Source of the DNA: Psococerastis gibbosa
Taxonomy: Eukaryota; Arthropoda; Insecta; Psocodea; Psocidae
DNA length: 64,000 nucleotides
NCBI GenBank assembly: GCA_963971405.1
Contig: OZ020486.1
Span: 31,829,419 to 31,893,418 of the forward strand
Direction: 5' to 3'
Shown: positions 11,237 to 22,562 of the stretch, in pieces
Layout of the letters: the number at the start of each line of letters is the position of its first letter
Position numbering within the stretch: position 1 is the stretch's first letter
Made by a program: the position numbers and the translations under genes
The notes under the pieces: model-generated
Seen by the model: the letters and a program-made list of their open reading frames with translations, nothing else
Databases searched by the model: none
Told to the model about the DNA's origin: nothing

Positions 11237-13130
11237 TTTCAGTACTGTACAGCAAACAAACAGTTCGCGTACATCAAAACCGCCAACGTTTATTAAGCAC
11301 ATAAAAAATTGCAATTTTCGCAAATGGAATCTCACACCCAGATCATCCAACATCAACAGCGCTAACAAGTAATACAAGCAATTAAGTTGAAATAACAGAA
11401 ATGGGGTAAATGTAATGCTGAAATTAGTTGAAACCTCACTCGATTCAAGATGAATTGGAATGGGTGCCGCATGGTTTACAGGGCAAAATCATAAACACAA
11501 GTTAAAAGCATCCGCAGTATAAAACTCGCATAAACCGGGAAACTCGTAATTTTTTTGAATAACATTATATTGCTTTCAACTTTTAGCAACTTTTTAAATC
11601 AGAAATCTTTCCCGCCAGCCAGCCACCTACCGAAAGTTATTGCCTACGCAATTTTTTTCGGCTTTCGAAAGCGCTGGCTCAACGAACTTGAAAATAAAGT
11701 TTATTTGAGATTTTTTTTATTTTTTATGAAAAGTTCAAATTGGTTTCCACTGTTGTTACTTCAATTCGATATTTTTGAGTTGCTTGAAAATGTTAGCCGA
11801 GTGAAATATGGACAAGAATACAAAATGTATTCATATTATTATAATAATATTTTGTGGAAGAATTATTATTAGCAAATTTAATTTCAGCTAATTTTAAACG
11901 CTCTATTGGGCCCTGTTACACATTCTGCGAATAACAATGCAAATTAAATGAAAATGAAATGGAGATTAATGGAAAAATTTTACTTATGGGAAACTTTAAC
12001 TTCAAAATCTCAGTAAATATACTGGACGAATAATATGACTGGTACATTACCGGCACACTGGGTAACTATAAAGTATGTTAAGAAACGCAATTTATTTTAT
12101 TTATTTATGTAGTTCATGTGACTAATGTTAATCGATATTATCTTGACTATGTTGTTTGAATAAGGGCGCAGTTGGGATACGTCAAGAGTCCTAAAAGTTC
12201 GATAATGAAGAAAACTAAACGAAATTATAATAAAAAGAAACCGAAGCCGTGGAGGAAAGAGAATACATTAATTATGACTTTTAAGGTCAATGAGTAATTT
12301 TGCGTGTGGTATGATAAATTAACCCCATTCCTAAATTGTGTCCTCAATATATGTATATAGTAGGTACTGTGCCTAACTACATTCGAGGCAGGGACCAAAT
12401 TTCGAAGTTTGCCCGTGATGAGTTGATAATACGAATTCGCATGGTCTTGCGCCTCTGAGACGTGACACCTTTACACCCGCGGCACCTTATCAAAATTCAA
12501 ACTAGAAAACAAACATAAATTTGCATTAACCAAATTGAACAACTTTGGTGTTAAACACATGAAGTGCTGTCGTAATACAAATTTGAATTCAGAGATAGGT
12601 TTAAATGCAGCGAGTTTGTTGACATTTCTATGCTTTTCAAGTATAAGTTGTACTCGGTGATAGTGAAGTTGCAAGTCGCACTTGAAGAGCAATTGCAATT
12701 GTTCGCATGAAGTTCGACAAGTTAGTTATTACGTTAGTAATTAGCCCACACTTGTTTCATTTCAATTCTACAGTCTGCTGCCCTAGAATATGCTGAATAC
12801 ACTTCCAGCTTTATACTGATTTTGACCTTTGATGTCAGTTTCCATTTTATAATTTTGCAATGATTTGCCTTTTCATGTCTGGAAGCGTCAGCCACAAATA
12901 CTAAGCAATGATTTATCGTTTTTTGGGAGGTAGTTCAATATTACTGGAGAGGGTGTATGATTTTGGGCTTCATTAGAATGTGATATCACACGCTCAATAT
13001 AATGTGGATGAAATAAACGACAAAATTGTTTTTGTAATATATACTAGCCTGTGATCGAGAAAAAATCATTGAATCATCAAAAAGATAAGCGAAATACTTA
13101 ATGGCAGACTTATTGTAAGAGTACGACAGA
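11237..13130. other. Intronic stretch without recognised features
   Basis: AT-rich, with no repeat shared within the window and no coding signal that I can support. Confidence 0.5.
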
Positions 13131-13269
13131 GGACGACAGAGGAAGGAGTACTTTGAGGATGTAATGAAGGACCTAGGGTGCGACACCTATAAAGGACTGA
13201 AAAGGACCGCACAAAACAGACAAGAGTAGAGGAGAAGAATACAACATTCGCTGCAAACCAATCCCTAGA
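13131..13269 (+). pseudogene. LINE ORF2 C-terminal relic
   Basis: The frame reads GRQRKEYFEDVMKDLGCDTY, then KGLKRTAQNRQE, a stop, and RRRIQHSLQTNP. This is the basic tail of many LINE reverse transcriptases (R.RK.(Y/W)...V..DLG...Y..LK..A..R..WR). The stop falls where Trp is usual. It is short and clearly dead; relatives lie at 16478 and 57961. Confidence 0.6.
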
Positions 13270-14724
13270 TTGCAACTCGTGAAGAAGATTGCCCTTGTTT
13301 CCTTTTAAAAATGAAACGGGAATACTGAGAAATCCACCATGAATTAGAGGAAAAAAATATAGCTTGCTTTGTATTTAGTTTGGAAATAGAATAGATATGA
13401 ATTAAAAATTGACTTTACGCATAAAAACAGTACCTACGATATTTCAATTCAAATTTAATGAAAAATTGTTTTTCACTGCATGAACTTCGCGCTCCGCATC
13501 AATGGGATTTGCACCCCTTCAGTTACTGACATCATTTTGCATTTTTATTCAATTTATTGACAGCGAAAAATATCGAGAGTTTAAACAGTAAAATAAAACC
13601 CATGTAGCGAAACATCAGTCAGTTACAGGAAACATGGTGGAGGGGGAGGGGGTTGGGGGAGAAACAAGTTTAGTACGCTATCGACATTTAGGAGTGAAGT
13701 TCCGCTTCCGCGTCCTGTATGAACCTATCGCGTAATAGCAACACACTAAAAGGTGCATGTACTGTATGTTGTGTTGCTATACTTTATTATGGCTTAATAT
13801 ATCATGGAGGTGGAGGGGGCAGGGTGCCCTCAAAAATATAAAAATGCACCGGTACAAATCTATCAGTTTAAATTACACCATAATATACTATAATATAGAA
13901 AATTTCATTACTAGCAACGCTGGGATTTTCTAATACACCACAAATGTAAACTTGGTTTGGTGCGGCATTGCGGCAAACTTATCCATGACAGTTTTATTGC
14001 ATTTTCTTATCATGAGAGTGGACCGTGTTTTTTTTTATTGCTAAAATTCGAAACCAGTTAATTAGCTCTTAAGTTGCAGCCTCTGGTTTTTGTTTTTGTC
14101 AACAAGGTTCGCATCCATTAGCAAAGGTTTTTGCGTGCTTTACTATATTATATAATAATAGATTCCATCTTTCTACTATTTAGTACTTTAGCTGGCTGGC
14201 TAAATATAAAATATACATAAAGGTTCAACCAATGGGAGCTAGGCTTAACCCACCCTCCCTCTCTGCCATCCTCAACTTAACTATTTCAGAGAACTAAAAA
14301 TATAAAATATATGCAATAATACATCCGCCCCCACAGAAAAACTCCGAACCCGCCTCTGCAAGGTACGCGGCACTAAAAAGAATAAAATTATAGGTGATGG
14401 GGAATGCATTGAATGAAAATGCCAGTGATAGCTACCCAAGAATTCGCATATTTTAGGAGAAGATTACTGGGGGTTCCGCCATCACCTATAAGAATCCACA
14501 ATATCCTACCCTATAACATTGTCTACTCGAGAAATTCCCAGGATTTTTCTCCTTTGGATTCCAGGTATTGATGAAATTCGTCTAAAAGACGTTATTATCA
14601 AATTGGGTCTTTTCATCGTGGGATCTCATACCATCTATCTTATGCACTTCACGTACAATTTCGTAATGAAATTTGATAGGTCAACGTGTACCTTGCGCAT
14701 CAGGTAGGCTAAAGCACTGTATAT

Positions 14725-14830
14725 TGTTAGTTATTTAAGTTAAATGTTATTGTTAGTTATTTAAGTTAAATGTTAGATTTTAAGTTTTTTTTTAGTTTAG
14801 TTATAATTGCATTGTATTGCATTGTATTAT
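14725..14830 (+). repeat. Short tandem repeats
   Basis: TTGTTAGTTATTTAAGTTAAATGTTA is present twice in a row (14725-14776), and ATTGCATTGTATTGCATTGT follows near 14805-14828. Confidence 0.7.
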
Positions 14831-15729
14831 GTTCAATATACTTATATTGCAAGGGGGGATGTAGCACATTAACGCCCAAGACTCATAAAATGACTTTTAT
14901 GACCAAATGACACAAATTTCCGCACACATAAATTAATCACATCAAAGCAAATATTTATGCAGCCCGAGAGTAGGCCTAATTTCAATTTTTTCATTCAATT
15001 TTTTTTTTAGAAATGCTAGACAAAAATATAGAAAAAAAACTGTCTACTTCACAATACATAATAATAATAATATGTAGTTATTTTCAATTCGCTTACTTCT
15101 CCAATAAACTAAGAATTTTCAATTTTCATAGTGAAGAGCGGAAAAAACAGCCTATTCTTAAAAAATTTGTAAATCCACCACTAGTGCAAAATTAATGCAG
15201 TCTCGGGTTTTCCAAATTTATTTTTTCTTGAAAAAAGAAGTAAGTTACTTAGGCGTGCGATTATACTGTATATAAGTGATGAAAATGCGCTTGACAGAAC
15301 TCTAGTGTTCATTTTAAAAAAAAAGTTCAATAACTTGGGTTTTTGTAATAATTATGCTTCAAGAGAGAAGGGTTCGAAACTTTTCTCGCAACGATAAGTT
15401 GATCTTGCAGAGTTCGAGACTACTCCTTCATCTGATTTGCCCACCCCAACCATCCCCCCCCCCCTACTTCCACCCACTCTCTATTTCCGGTGCAACTCTC
15501 TTCGTTTTAACTTCCCTCGTTAATATTGTAAGAGAGGATACAACGCAGGTCATTATAATTATTTCCTGAAGTTAAATATCTTGCCTTTGACTTGGCAGCC
15601 TTTCGTGTGGCCGCAGCTGCTTGAATTGGCGAACTTGCATGACTTTGGGCGTCATTATGTCAGACCAAGGAGGGCGTAAGCAGCCGAACAGAAGCAAGAA
15701 TTTAAATACGAACCAATCGTTTTCGGTGC

Positions 15730-15880
15730 TGTCATGGATGGTGGTAGTGGGCTTGTACTTGTGCGAGTCTCTACACACCATGCGATCGGAGTTACTTGGG
15801 GAGGCAACTGAACAGGTTATTTGGATACATTCTAGGCCTATAATTTGTTTGTAGGCCTATGCGATTAATTTTTAAATAAA
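15730..15880 (+). mobile_element. SINE-like repeat, family G, copy 1 (diverged)
   Basis: GGGCTTGTACTTGTGCGAGT, TTGGATACATTC and TATGCGATTAATTTTTAAA parallel copies at 58725 and 62632. Internal promoter boxes are degenerate. Confidence 0.45.
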
Positions 15881-16013
15881 AAAAAGTGGGTGTGTGTACT
15901 TATGAACGCGCGTGAGAAATTATACTTCTTTGCCATCATTAAAAAATAGTTTTTAATTGCATGGAAATAATTAATTACAATAAAATAATAAAAGGACTGG
16001 CAAAGGATAATCA

Positions 16014-16340
16014 ACAAAATGGCGGATGACAATACCTGTCCAGAAAATAGTGATCAGAGGTGCCGAGTGTAATATCGAGGTTTTTATCACAAACTTTTTA
16101 TTAAATTTATTTCTTTATTTTGTAATTATTAAATAACCAATAATAAATATTTAACAGTAATAATTTAATAATATTTACTGTTAATAATTATATATTAATA
16201 CAAATATTTTGATTTATATCAAGAAATAATATGTACGGACAGAACTAAAACACGGGTACAAAATGGCGGATGACAATACCTGTCCGGAAAATAGTGATCA
16301 GAGGTGACGAGTGTACCAACATGCGCGACTAATATCGAGG
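16014..16340 (+). repeat. Direct repeat pair around an AT-rich spacer
   Basis: ACAAAATGGCGGATGACAAT + ACCTGTCC.GAAAATAGTGA + TCAGAGGTG.CGAGTGTA occurs at 16014-16072 and at 16258-16315, nearly identical over about 57 bases. About 180 bp of AT-rich sequence lies between. AATATCGAGG follows both. Confidence 0.75.
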
Positions 16341-16477
16341 TTCTATTTCTATTTTGTTGGCAGCTTCATTCTGTGAACTTTTTCTGTGAACTTTTGGGTG
16401 TTACAGATGCGCGCGCATCCTCAAAATTCACTCTCGATCGTAAAGAAGTATAGCTTCAAAAATAAAATATAGTAATC

Positions 16478-16533
16478 AAGAGTCCAGGATTGGAAACGAA
16501 GGAAAAATGTACGGCAATCCAATCGTTAGATTG
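16478..16533 (+). pseudogene. Short LINE C-terminal relic
   Basis: The frame reads RVQDWKRRKNVRQSNR followed by a stop, matching the end of the relic at 57961-58128 (..W....R....SNR*). Too short to classify further. Confidence 0.4.
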
Positions 16534-17009
16534 GAGCTAAAGAAGAAGAAAGATGGCACTAGAGTTAAAATACGGAGGACAGTATCATGCTGCCACGATT
16601 CCTCCAACTTACACGACAGAATAAAGGACAATCAAAATATCTCTTACTATAAAAGATAAAAGAAAGATAAAAAAGCAGGAGAAGACGATGTAAGATTACA
16701 AGAATGCAACGAAATTTTAGGGTCATTTAACTAAGATATTTAACCTTGCATGATAATAGCGATGAGTGATTAACAGCCTAATTAATTAATTTTTATTAAT
16801 AAAAAATAATTGCGACAAAATTTGGAAAGCAACACGGAAATGAGGTTAAAGGCCCGGATGAATTTGTCAGACATCCTATCGTATATCGAAACTACGAGCA
16901 TTGAAAAAAAACCTATGCTGTACATACCCGGGGTGGAGGGGGGGTTGGGCAAACGAACAACGTGGTACCTGGGGAAGGAGACCAAATCTTGAGATAGACG
17001 AGATCCTGG

Positions 17010-17185
17010 TAAAAGAAGACATCGTGGGGCACGTGGAGCAAAAGACTCAACATCGAGCTTCTAAGTCCGTATACATACAGAGCGAGATTGGAGATTGGAG
17101 GGCGGACGGTCATGGAACCGATGGAAAGGTGGAGGAACAAACTGTAGTGCCGAAGATGAATATCGAGAATACAAAAAATTTTTGA
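17010..17185 (+). pseudogene. Probable frameshifted LINE C-terminal relic
   Basis: HVEQKTQHRASKSVYIQ in one frame and LEGGRSWNRWKGGGTN in another resemble the HV.RM...R.PK.....R..G.RS.GRP..RW pattern of LINE polymerase ends. A frame change lies between them. The similarity is weak and depends on accepting that shift. Confidence 0.35.
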
Positions 17186-17287
17186 ATAGTACTATCCATT
17201 TTAAAATTATCTTGTTTACATTTTTAAGCCCAGGTTAATTTAATACTAAACGGCACAGTAGGTCCGCTGATAAACTAGGTGGTTCAC

Positions 17288-17495
17288 GCATTATATTGCA
17301 ATATTATTTGGAGTATATAACAATGGCATTTAAATTAACATTTGGTTGAAGTTATAAACGAAATTTTACAGGATATATAAAAAATGGGCTTGGCGGGACT
17401 TTTATATATTCTGTAATTTCGTTTATAATTTCAACCAAAAGTTAATTTAAATGTCAATGTTATATACTCCATATAATACTGCAATATAATGTGTA
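17288..17495. repeat. Long hairpin built from the tRNA-like repeat's tail
   Basis: Two arms of about 95 bases pair. The left arm runs GCATTATATTGCAATATTAT to CAGGATATATAAAA. The right arm runs TTTTATATATTCTGTAATTT to ACTGCAATATAATG. The loop holds GGGCTTGGCGGGACT, the reverse complement of the 3' end of the tRNA-like unit. It looks like two tails of the same repeat joined head to head. No target duplication was seen. Confidence 0.7.
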
Positions 17496-17642
17496 AAAAG
17501 CATTGCCTTGAGGGCATTAAAAGTAAGCTCACAGCCTTGTTCGGTTAGATAGTAGTGTCGCTGTACTAACCTATCTAACATTACGAATCATGTCAATAAG
17601 AGCATATTATAAGTAGAGGATATACATCAGCTGTGCTTGTGC

Positions 17643-17715
17643 GGGCTTGTGGTCGAGCGGTTAAGACGACGCCCCGGTTAGGCGTAGATCGTGGGTTCGA
17701 GTCCCGCCAAGCCCA
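17643..17715 (+). repeat. tRNA-like repeat with complete cloverleaf
   Basis: The 73 bases fold as a full cloverleaf. The acceptor is GGGCTTG/CAAGCCC (7 of 7 pairs), with A as discriminator. The D arm is GTC/GAC, the anticodon stem ACGCC/GGCGT (5 of 5), and the T stem GTGGG/CCCGC with loop TTCGAGT. The anticodon loop is CCGGTTA, giving GGT, but position 33 is C where tRNAs have U. A T run (GTTTTT) follows at once, a Pol III terminator. The same core with its flanks recurs at 10337, and its 3' end recurs inside the hairpin at 17288. I favour a tRNA-derived repeat over a working tRNA-Thr gene. Confidence 0.6.
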
Positions 17716-19249
17716 GTTTTTATATATCCTGTAATTTCGTCTAGGTGTTTCACTATTACAATGGAGTAAAAGTACAATAATAAGTAGTAAGTAACCCTTA
17801 TTGCACAGTACCTACTACAGTATAACAAATACTCAACCAAGCGCAGAAGAGAGAGTACCTTCGGGCTTGCAACGATAATGAAGTGGTAGGAACGTCGTTC
17901 AGCTAACTACTACTACTGCCACTAACAGCAGACGACCAATAGTTGCAAATACAAAGGAGATAAGTCAATTAGGAGAGTTGTGCAATCGGTTTGAGCAGGT
18001 CGCTGTATTTGCTCTGTCTGTATTTGCCGAGACTGCGGGCACGATACAATTTCGTCTCTGATGCTGGCGGAACTTACCACTAAAGCAAATAAATATACTC
18101 AAAGTGCATTAACTTTATCAGTAGATTTCTTTGACGGTGTGGAAAAGATGATGAAGGAAGGCAAAGAGTAGCGAAGATGTGCATATCCCAGTTCTTGGCA
18201 AAAGGGAAAGAAAATAATTTAATTTAAATCAATTGTATATTTTTATCGTAAGCCTATTTTTGCACTGAAGGGGCGATTTGTCTCTCGGACTAGGGCACCT
18301 CACCTATACGTCATATGAAAGTTTATGACACACAATTTCACCTCATAAAACTTAAATGTTCACCCACGTAATCACGTTTTGTGTCACTCTCAAAGAGGGT
18401 TTTTAAAAGCTGTTCAATTTACCGTCACAAAACAAATATCTACTAATTAGTGTAGAGAAAGCACGCTCTTGAGTTCCAATTAAAGACATAATTAATTCCA
18501 GGCTATTCAGAAAACACCCAAATGGACAATGGTTGCCCTAATCTTGAACATAGGCTACATTAAATTCCGTGTAAAAAAAATTGGCATACTTTTTTTATAT
18601 TTATACGTTAATACGATTATTCTGAACAATAAAAAGTAATGAGTGATTAACATTAAAAGAGGATGAAGAGCATCATTATACCCTATGCACCTTGTGGAGC
18701 TCACTGAATTTGAAAACAAGGACTTGACAGCGAACGTTTCTTGTATTGTTCATATGTTCAAGGAACAAGAAACAATTTCTTTTCAATTTTGAACTGTCAA
18801 CATCCCAATAATCGATGAGACATTTTTAAAAAATAAATGAAAACTACCAGTTGTTCATATATACAGGTATTGCAGGGACATTGAATGTCTCCCCCCCCCC
18901 CCCCCCCCGCCCTATTGCTATTTTTAATTGATATTCGTGTTTAATTAAAAACTATATTAATATCCCCCCTTCCGATCAAAATCAAACAATTTGAATGGCA
19001 TTCGATTACAATCATTAGACATCATTCAAGTTTTATGGCTGATTGGTATGTGCGCGTGATTATTTGTTATTGGTGTACCTAAGTAATTCACAATCAACAA
19101 AAACATAACAACGGTCGCAAAGATTTGATCATTCGTAATGACAATGACACGCGTAATTACTTAAAATTTTATAGCCTAGGTGTGTAATAAGTTTTTTAGC
19201 AAAATATACCCTTCACGGGCTGTAACGCTGAGTAGCAAGTAGTAAGTAA
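17716..19249. other. Intronic stretch without recognised features
   Basis: No repeat partner was seen within the window. A C18 run lies at about 18891-18908. Confidence 0.5.
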
Positions 19250-19476
19250 GTGAGGACATGTAGAATAGCGGTACAGACTCCGACTTTCACCCGATAGGCT
19301 GTTAGTTCGATTCCCACATTGCTACATTTTCTGGCCATGTTTCGGAGGGCATGTAAAGCAGGCGGTCCCGGGCTTTCCTAGTTGAGTGTAAGATTGGGCT
19401 TTATAGCCCTAACTCCGCTGGGGCCCAGGTTGGCTTAGTAATAGAACAAAAAGTCAATATTTATTTTATTTATGTA
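19250..19476 (+). mobile_element. tRNA-Glu-derived SINE, copy b
   Basis: A full-length copy. Head: GTGAGGACATGTAGAATAGC, CTTTCACCCGATAGG, then GTTCGATTCCCACA. Body: GGCCATGTTTCGGAGGGC and GGGCTTTATAGCCCTAACTC. Tail: TTATTTTATTTATG. It is about 225 bp and sits just left of repeat copy A. Confidence 0.78.
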
Positions 19477-20214
19477 AGGAGCTGAAATAAGAATTTTAAT
19501 TTCTTCAACTATTAGCCTACATGAACACATATGTTGATATTGATATTGTATGATGTGTTGTTTTCTAATAAACGTTTATGCAAGCATCACAGTTTTTTAA
19601 GTAAAAACTCAGCTGCATCCTTCCATTGCATTGAGCCAATAGGGCTAACTTTCGCCGACCCACATTAATTATTACTTTCCCAATTCAAATCCAAATAAAG
19701 GGAAGAGCGGTGGGATGAGCCTTGCCCAACAGTAACCAAATTCGACATCAATGTTGGCAAACCTTTCCGTGGGGGTCTTCCTTGCGGTTTTCGGTAATTT
19801 GTCAGCCCAGCCAACCTCTCTATTACACCCCATTTTACAGCTGACCACAATTTCGTCTCCCCTTAAACTCAGTTAAATAAACTGAGGTTACAGACTCCAG
19901 ACAAGACAATATCGTAGTAAGTCACTACTTTACTTCATATATCGAATCACAATTTACAGCCATTATTGCCACCTATGACTGAATAAATGAATGAATGGGC
20001 CATGTATTTTCAATCTCTACAAGACCTACGTTGCCCTTGTTGCATGCAGACGGAGAAACGAGAGGAAGACCCACTTCAATGTGGTTCATCGGTTATTATC
20101 GCCATCTATTTAACGACCATTACAGCCAAATGCGTAAAGTTTTAGTATGATGACGAGGGCAAAACTAAGTATACTATATGACGTCATCAGGCAGGATAAG
20201 GAAAAATTGATGGG

Positions 20215-20434
20215 CAAAATATTAGGGGTTTACGCATTTTAATAGTAGTAAAGTATAGCTGTAGATTTTACAAAGCTAACAAAGGAGTGCTTATATTCAT
20301 ATTGCTGCAGAGGGGCCCGGGGAGACATGAACCACGTCTAACATTACTCGGGGCTGGGGGGGCTTTGCCTCCCAAAGGAGTTGGGGGGGCAAGATGGACC
20401 GTGCTCCCCCCAACTTTACGCCCCTGATTACTGC
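20215..20434. mobile_element. Fragment of a G-run hAT-like element
   Basis: The left part (GGGTTTACGCATTTTAATAG, TAGTAAAGTATAG) matches internal sequence of the element at 50908-51637. The right part has G- and C-runs and ends AACTTTACGCCCCTG, similar to a CAGGGGCG terminus. The left terminus and a target duplication were not found, so this is a partial copy inside repeat A. Confidence 0.5.
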
Positions 20435-20729
20435 CACCTGTTGTTGCATACACACGGAGAAAGGAGGGGAAGACTGATTTTCAATCAGTCTATGAAATGT
20501 TGCTCATGTTAAAGAAAACTTTACCCTAACCCTGTCATCTAACATTCTAAAAGAAAGTCCGCTGTAAACTCCTCTTAGTATATAGTGAGAGGTCAACTTA
20601 CAATGTGAAAGCGAAGGCCATATACAATCATCCTAGTTCCTACTGGTATCACTCGTGCCGGGGAGCTTGTTCCAACTTGCCTCACTCCCTAACCAATAAC
20701 TGAGACATTATAAGTCGACCTCTCACTAT

Positions 20730-21063
20730 GGTGCCCATTCCATTGACCGGCTAGGGCTATTTCCAAAAACGGTGACGTGGTAGCAGACATTCAAGACTTA
20801 GGTGGCGTTTCCACCGGCCTCGCATTGCAGAATTGACGGAAATGTTTATTTTCCTCTATGCCATAATTATAATTGATCAATGATCATACAGTAAAATCAC
20901 AAACAAACAAACTAAAATTAAAAAATGGCGTCATGGGATATGTTAAGTACAAACATTTTAATAGATTTCTATAAAAAGAAAAATTCTAATTTCCGTCAAT
21001 GTCATTTGCATTCTGCAACGCGAGATCGGTGGAAACGCAACTTAAGTCTTGAATGTCTGCTAC
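20730..21063. mobile_element. Foldback MITE copy, right outer arm missing
   Basis: The element starts GGTGCCCATTCCATTGACCG and runs through the left arm, the loop and the inner right arm. It stops at GTCTTGAATGTCTGCTAC, short of the outer right terminus. It sits inside repeat copy A (19580-21545). The second copy of that repeat (B, 36.1 kb) lacks it, so it inserted after the two copies separated. Confidence 0.8.
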
Positions 21064-21134
21064 GTTTACCGACCGGCACGGTCTTTCTCTGAGAACGTTA
21101 GAAGGCAGACTTGTTCTTGTAGACTTTGTGGTTA

Positions 21135-21273
21135 GGCGCATATTCCACAGACGTCAATAGTTGACTATTGACGTGTTTGACGTGGTAGCAGACAATTTTT
21201 ACACTGTCTTTAATGTCTGCTACCACGTCAAACACGTCAATAGTCAACTATTGAAGTCGGTGGAACAAGCGCC
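21135..21273. mobile_element. 139-bp hairpin MITE, TTA target duplication
   Basis: A near-perfect hairpin: GGCGCATATTCCAC at the left, GTGGAACAAGCGCC at the right, and arms carrying TCAATAGTTGACTATTGACG and GTGGTAGCAGACA with complements. TTA lies on both sides (21132-21134, 21274-21276). Repeat copy B at 36.23 kb has the uninterrupted site (TTTGTGGTTATGGTGGATTTG), giving an occupied and an empty site. It shares GACGTGGTAGCAGACA with the 384-bp foldback family, so the two families are related. Confidence 0.85.
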
Positions 21274-21619
21274 TTAAGGTGAATTTGTCTGCAATATTTG
21301 ATAGTTTGCTCGAAAACAAGTTTACCCCCTTTTTCTCCGTATTCATGCAACAAGGACATCCTAGGTGGCAATATAACAGCTTCACAATATATATAGTAGC
21401 CTGGCTGCAACCAGATGTGATAGGGTTAAGTCATTATTTCTGTTAAATAGGTTAAGATCGGCATTAAAATGCAAAATCAACCATCAAAGGAACTGTACGC
21501 GTTTAACCAAACGTCCATACCTGCAGTACTTTCACCAGCTTTTATATTTAATTTACGTAATAATTTATCATTTAATTAAAGCAATAAAGATTTGGACTAC
21601 GGAAGTTGAAATTGTAGGC

Positions 21620-21719
21620 TAGCTGTCAATGAATGGCTTTCTATGGTCTGTGCTAGAAGAATACTGAATTAGCAGGGCGGCTTCGGGAGAGTCCGTATGA
21701 ACCCATTCATTGACAGCTA
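21620..21719. repeat. Small foldback, 100 bp
   Basis: TAGCTGTCAATGAATGG at 21620-21636 is the exact inverse of CCATTCATTGACAGCTA at 21703-21719. No target duplication was identified; it may be a small MITE just right of repeat copy A. Confidence 0.45.
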
Positions 21720-22379
21720 TAGGGTGTTACAATATATAAGACAGATACAGAATGTACCAACTATTAATTACACATTAATATTCGATAAACGACAGGCTAG
21801 AGCACCTAATGATATTTAGGTACTTTTTGGTGCTGCCATACCTCCAAGAACTTAACCAAGCGTGAAATGTTAGTCCTCCATTCATTAAATAATTACAAAA
21901 CCAAAAAATAAAATATCCTGATGATTAATTGTGTATATGAAGTATTTTTTTACAACTTTCATACACCAAATCTCTATAACACACGTAGTAAATTAAACCA
22001 GAAATAACAACCGATTAATCTAGGGGTGACCAAACCATCCTCTTAACAATAAGAAAGCGAGACATTTTTTTTTTTCTTAACGAAAAAAGAAGTTGACATT
22101 TTTCCAGGAGAATATAATCCAGGAGGGGTTTCCCGGCTAAAACAAGAAAAAACTCAAAGAACTATTTGAGCTGAAATAAAATCGAATAGACAGTATCTTG
22201 GCACCGTTCGAAGTTCGGCGCTGCTTCCGGTAGCCATTTCTTTTAGAGCGTATGTGTGTATATAGCATTTTAGGCAATTTCCTCTAATGAACCGTAATTC
22301 CTATTTTTATACAAAAGGATTAGGAATGGTGTGTTGATTTGTAGTGTCAATAATGACTGGGCAATATTTAGACATTAAG

Positions 22380-22543
22380 GTGGTTTGTTCGAGTCCCACA
22401 CTTGCTACATTTTCAGGCCATGTTTCGGAAGCATGTAAAGCAAAGGATCTCGGGTCATCCTAGTTGTTTGTAAGAGAGGGCTTACAGTCCTAACTTCACT
22501 AGGTTGACTTAGTAATAGAAGTCAACATTTATTTTATTTGTGT
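22380..22543 (+). mobile_element. tRNA-Glu-derived SINE, copy c (5' truncated)
   Basis: It begins near the B box (GTTCGAGTCCCACACTTGC) and keeps the body (GGCCATGTTTCGGAAGCATG) and tail (AGTAATAGAAGTCAACATTT). The A-box region is missing. It ends about 20 bp before the mariner-like element at 22563. Confidence 0.7.
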
Positions 22544-22562
22544 ACTATAAAATACATTATTA

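Larger units (their letters stand above)
19580..21545 (+). repeat. Long interspersed repeat, copy A (interrupted)
   Basis: The sequence from about GTTTATGCAAGCATCAC to CCATACCTGCAGTACTTTCA recurs in the same orientation at 35675-36530. Shared blocks include the 19620-19950 segment, ACCGGCACGGTCTTTCTC, and CTGTACGCGTTT. Copy A is lengthened by a hAT-like fragment (20215-20434), the foldback at 20730 and the hairpin at 21135. A short minus-strand open frame (WSAVKWGVIERLAGLTNYRK, 19665-19850) is present in both copies but resembles nothing I know. The class of the repeat is unknown. Confidence 0.75.

Noticed and set aside
17643-17715. A functional tRNA-Thr(GGT) gene
   Set aside because: C at position 33 and conserved repeat flanks shared with a degenerate copy at 10337 favour a tRNA-derived repeat.
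19665-19850. Short minus-strand frame present also at 35761-35956
   Set aside because: Shared only because both lie in the same interspersed repeat; no known protein similarity, so not called a gene.
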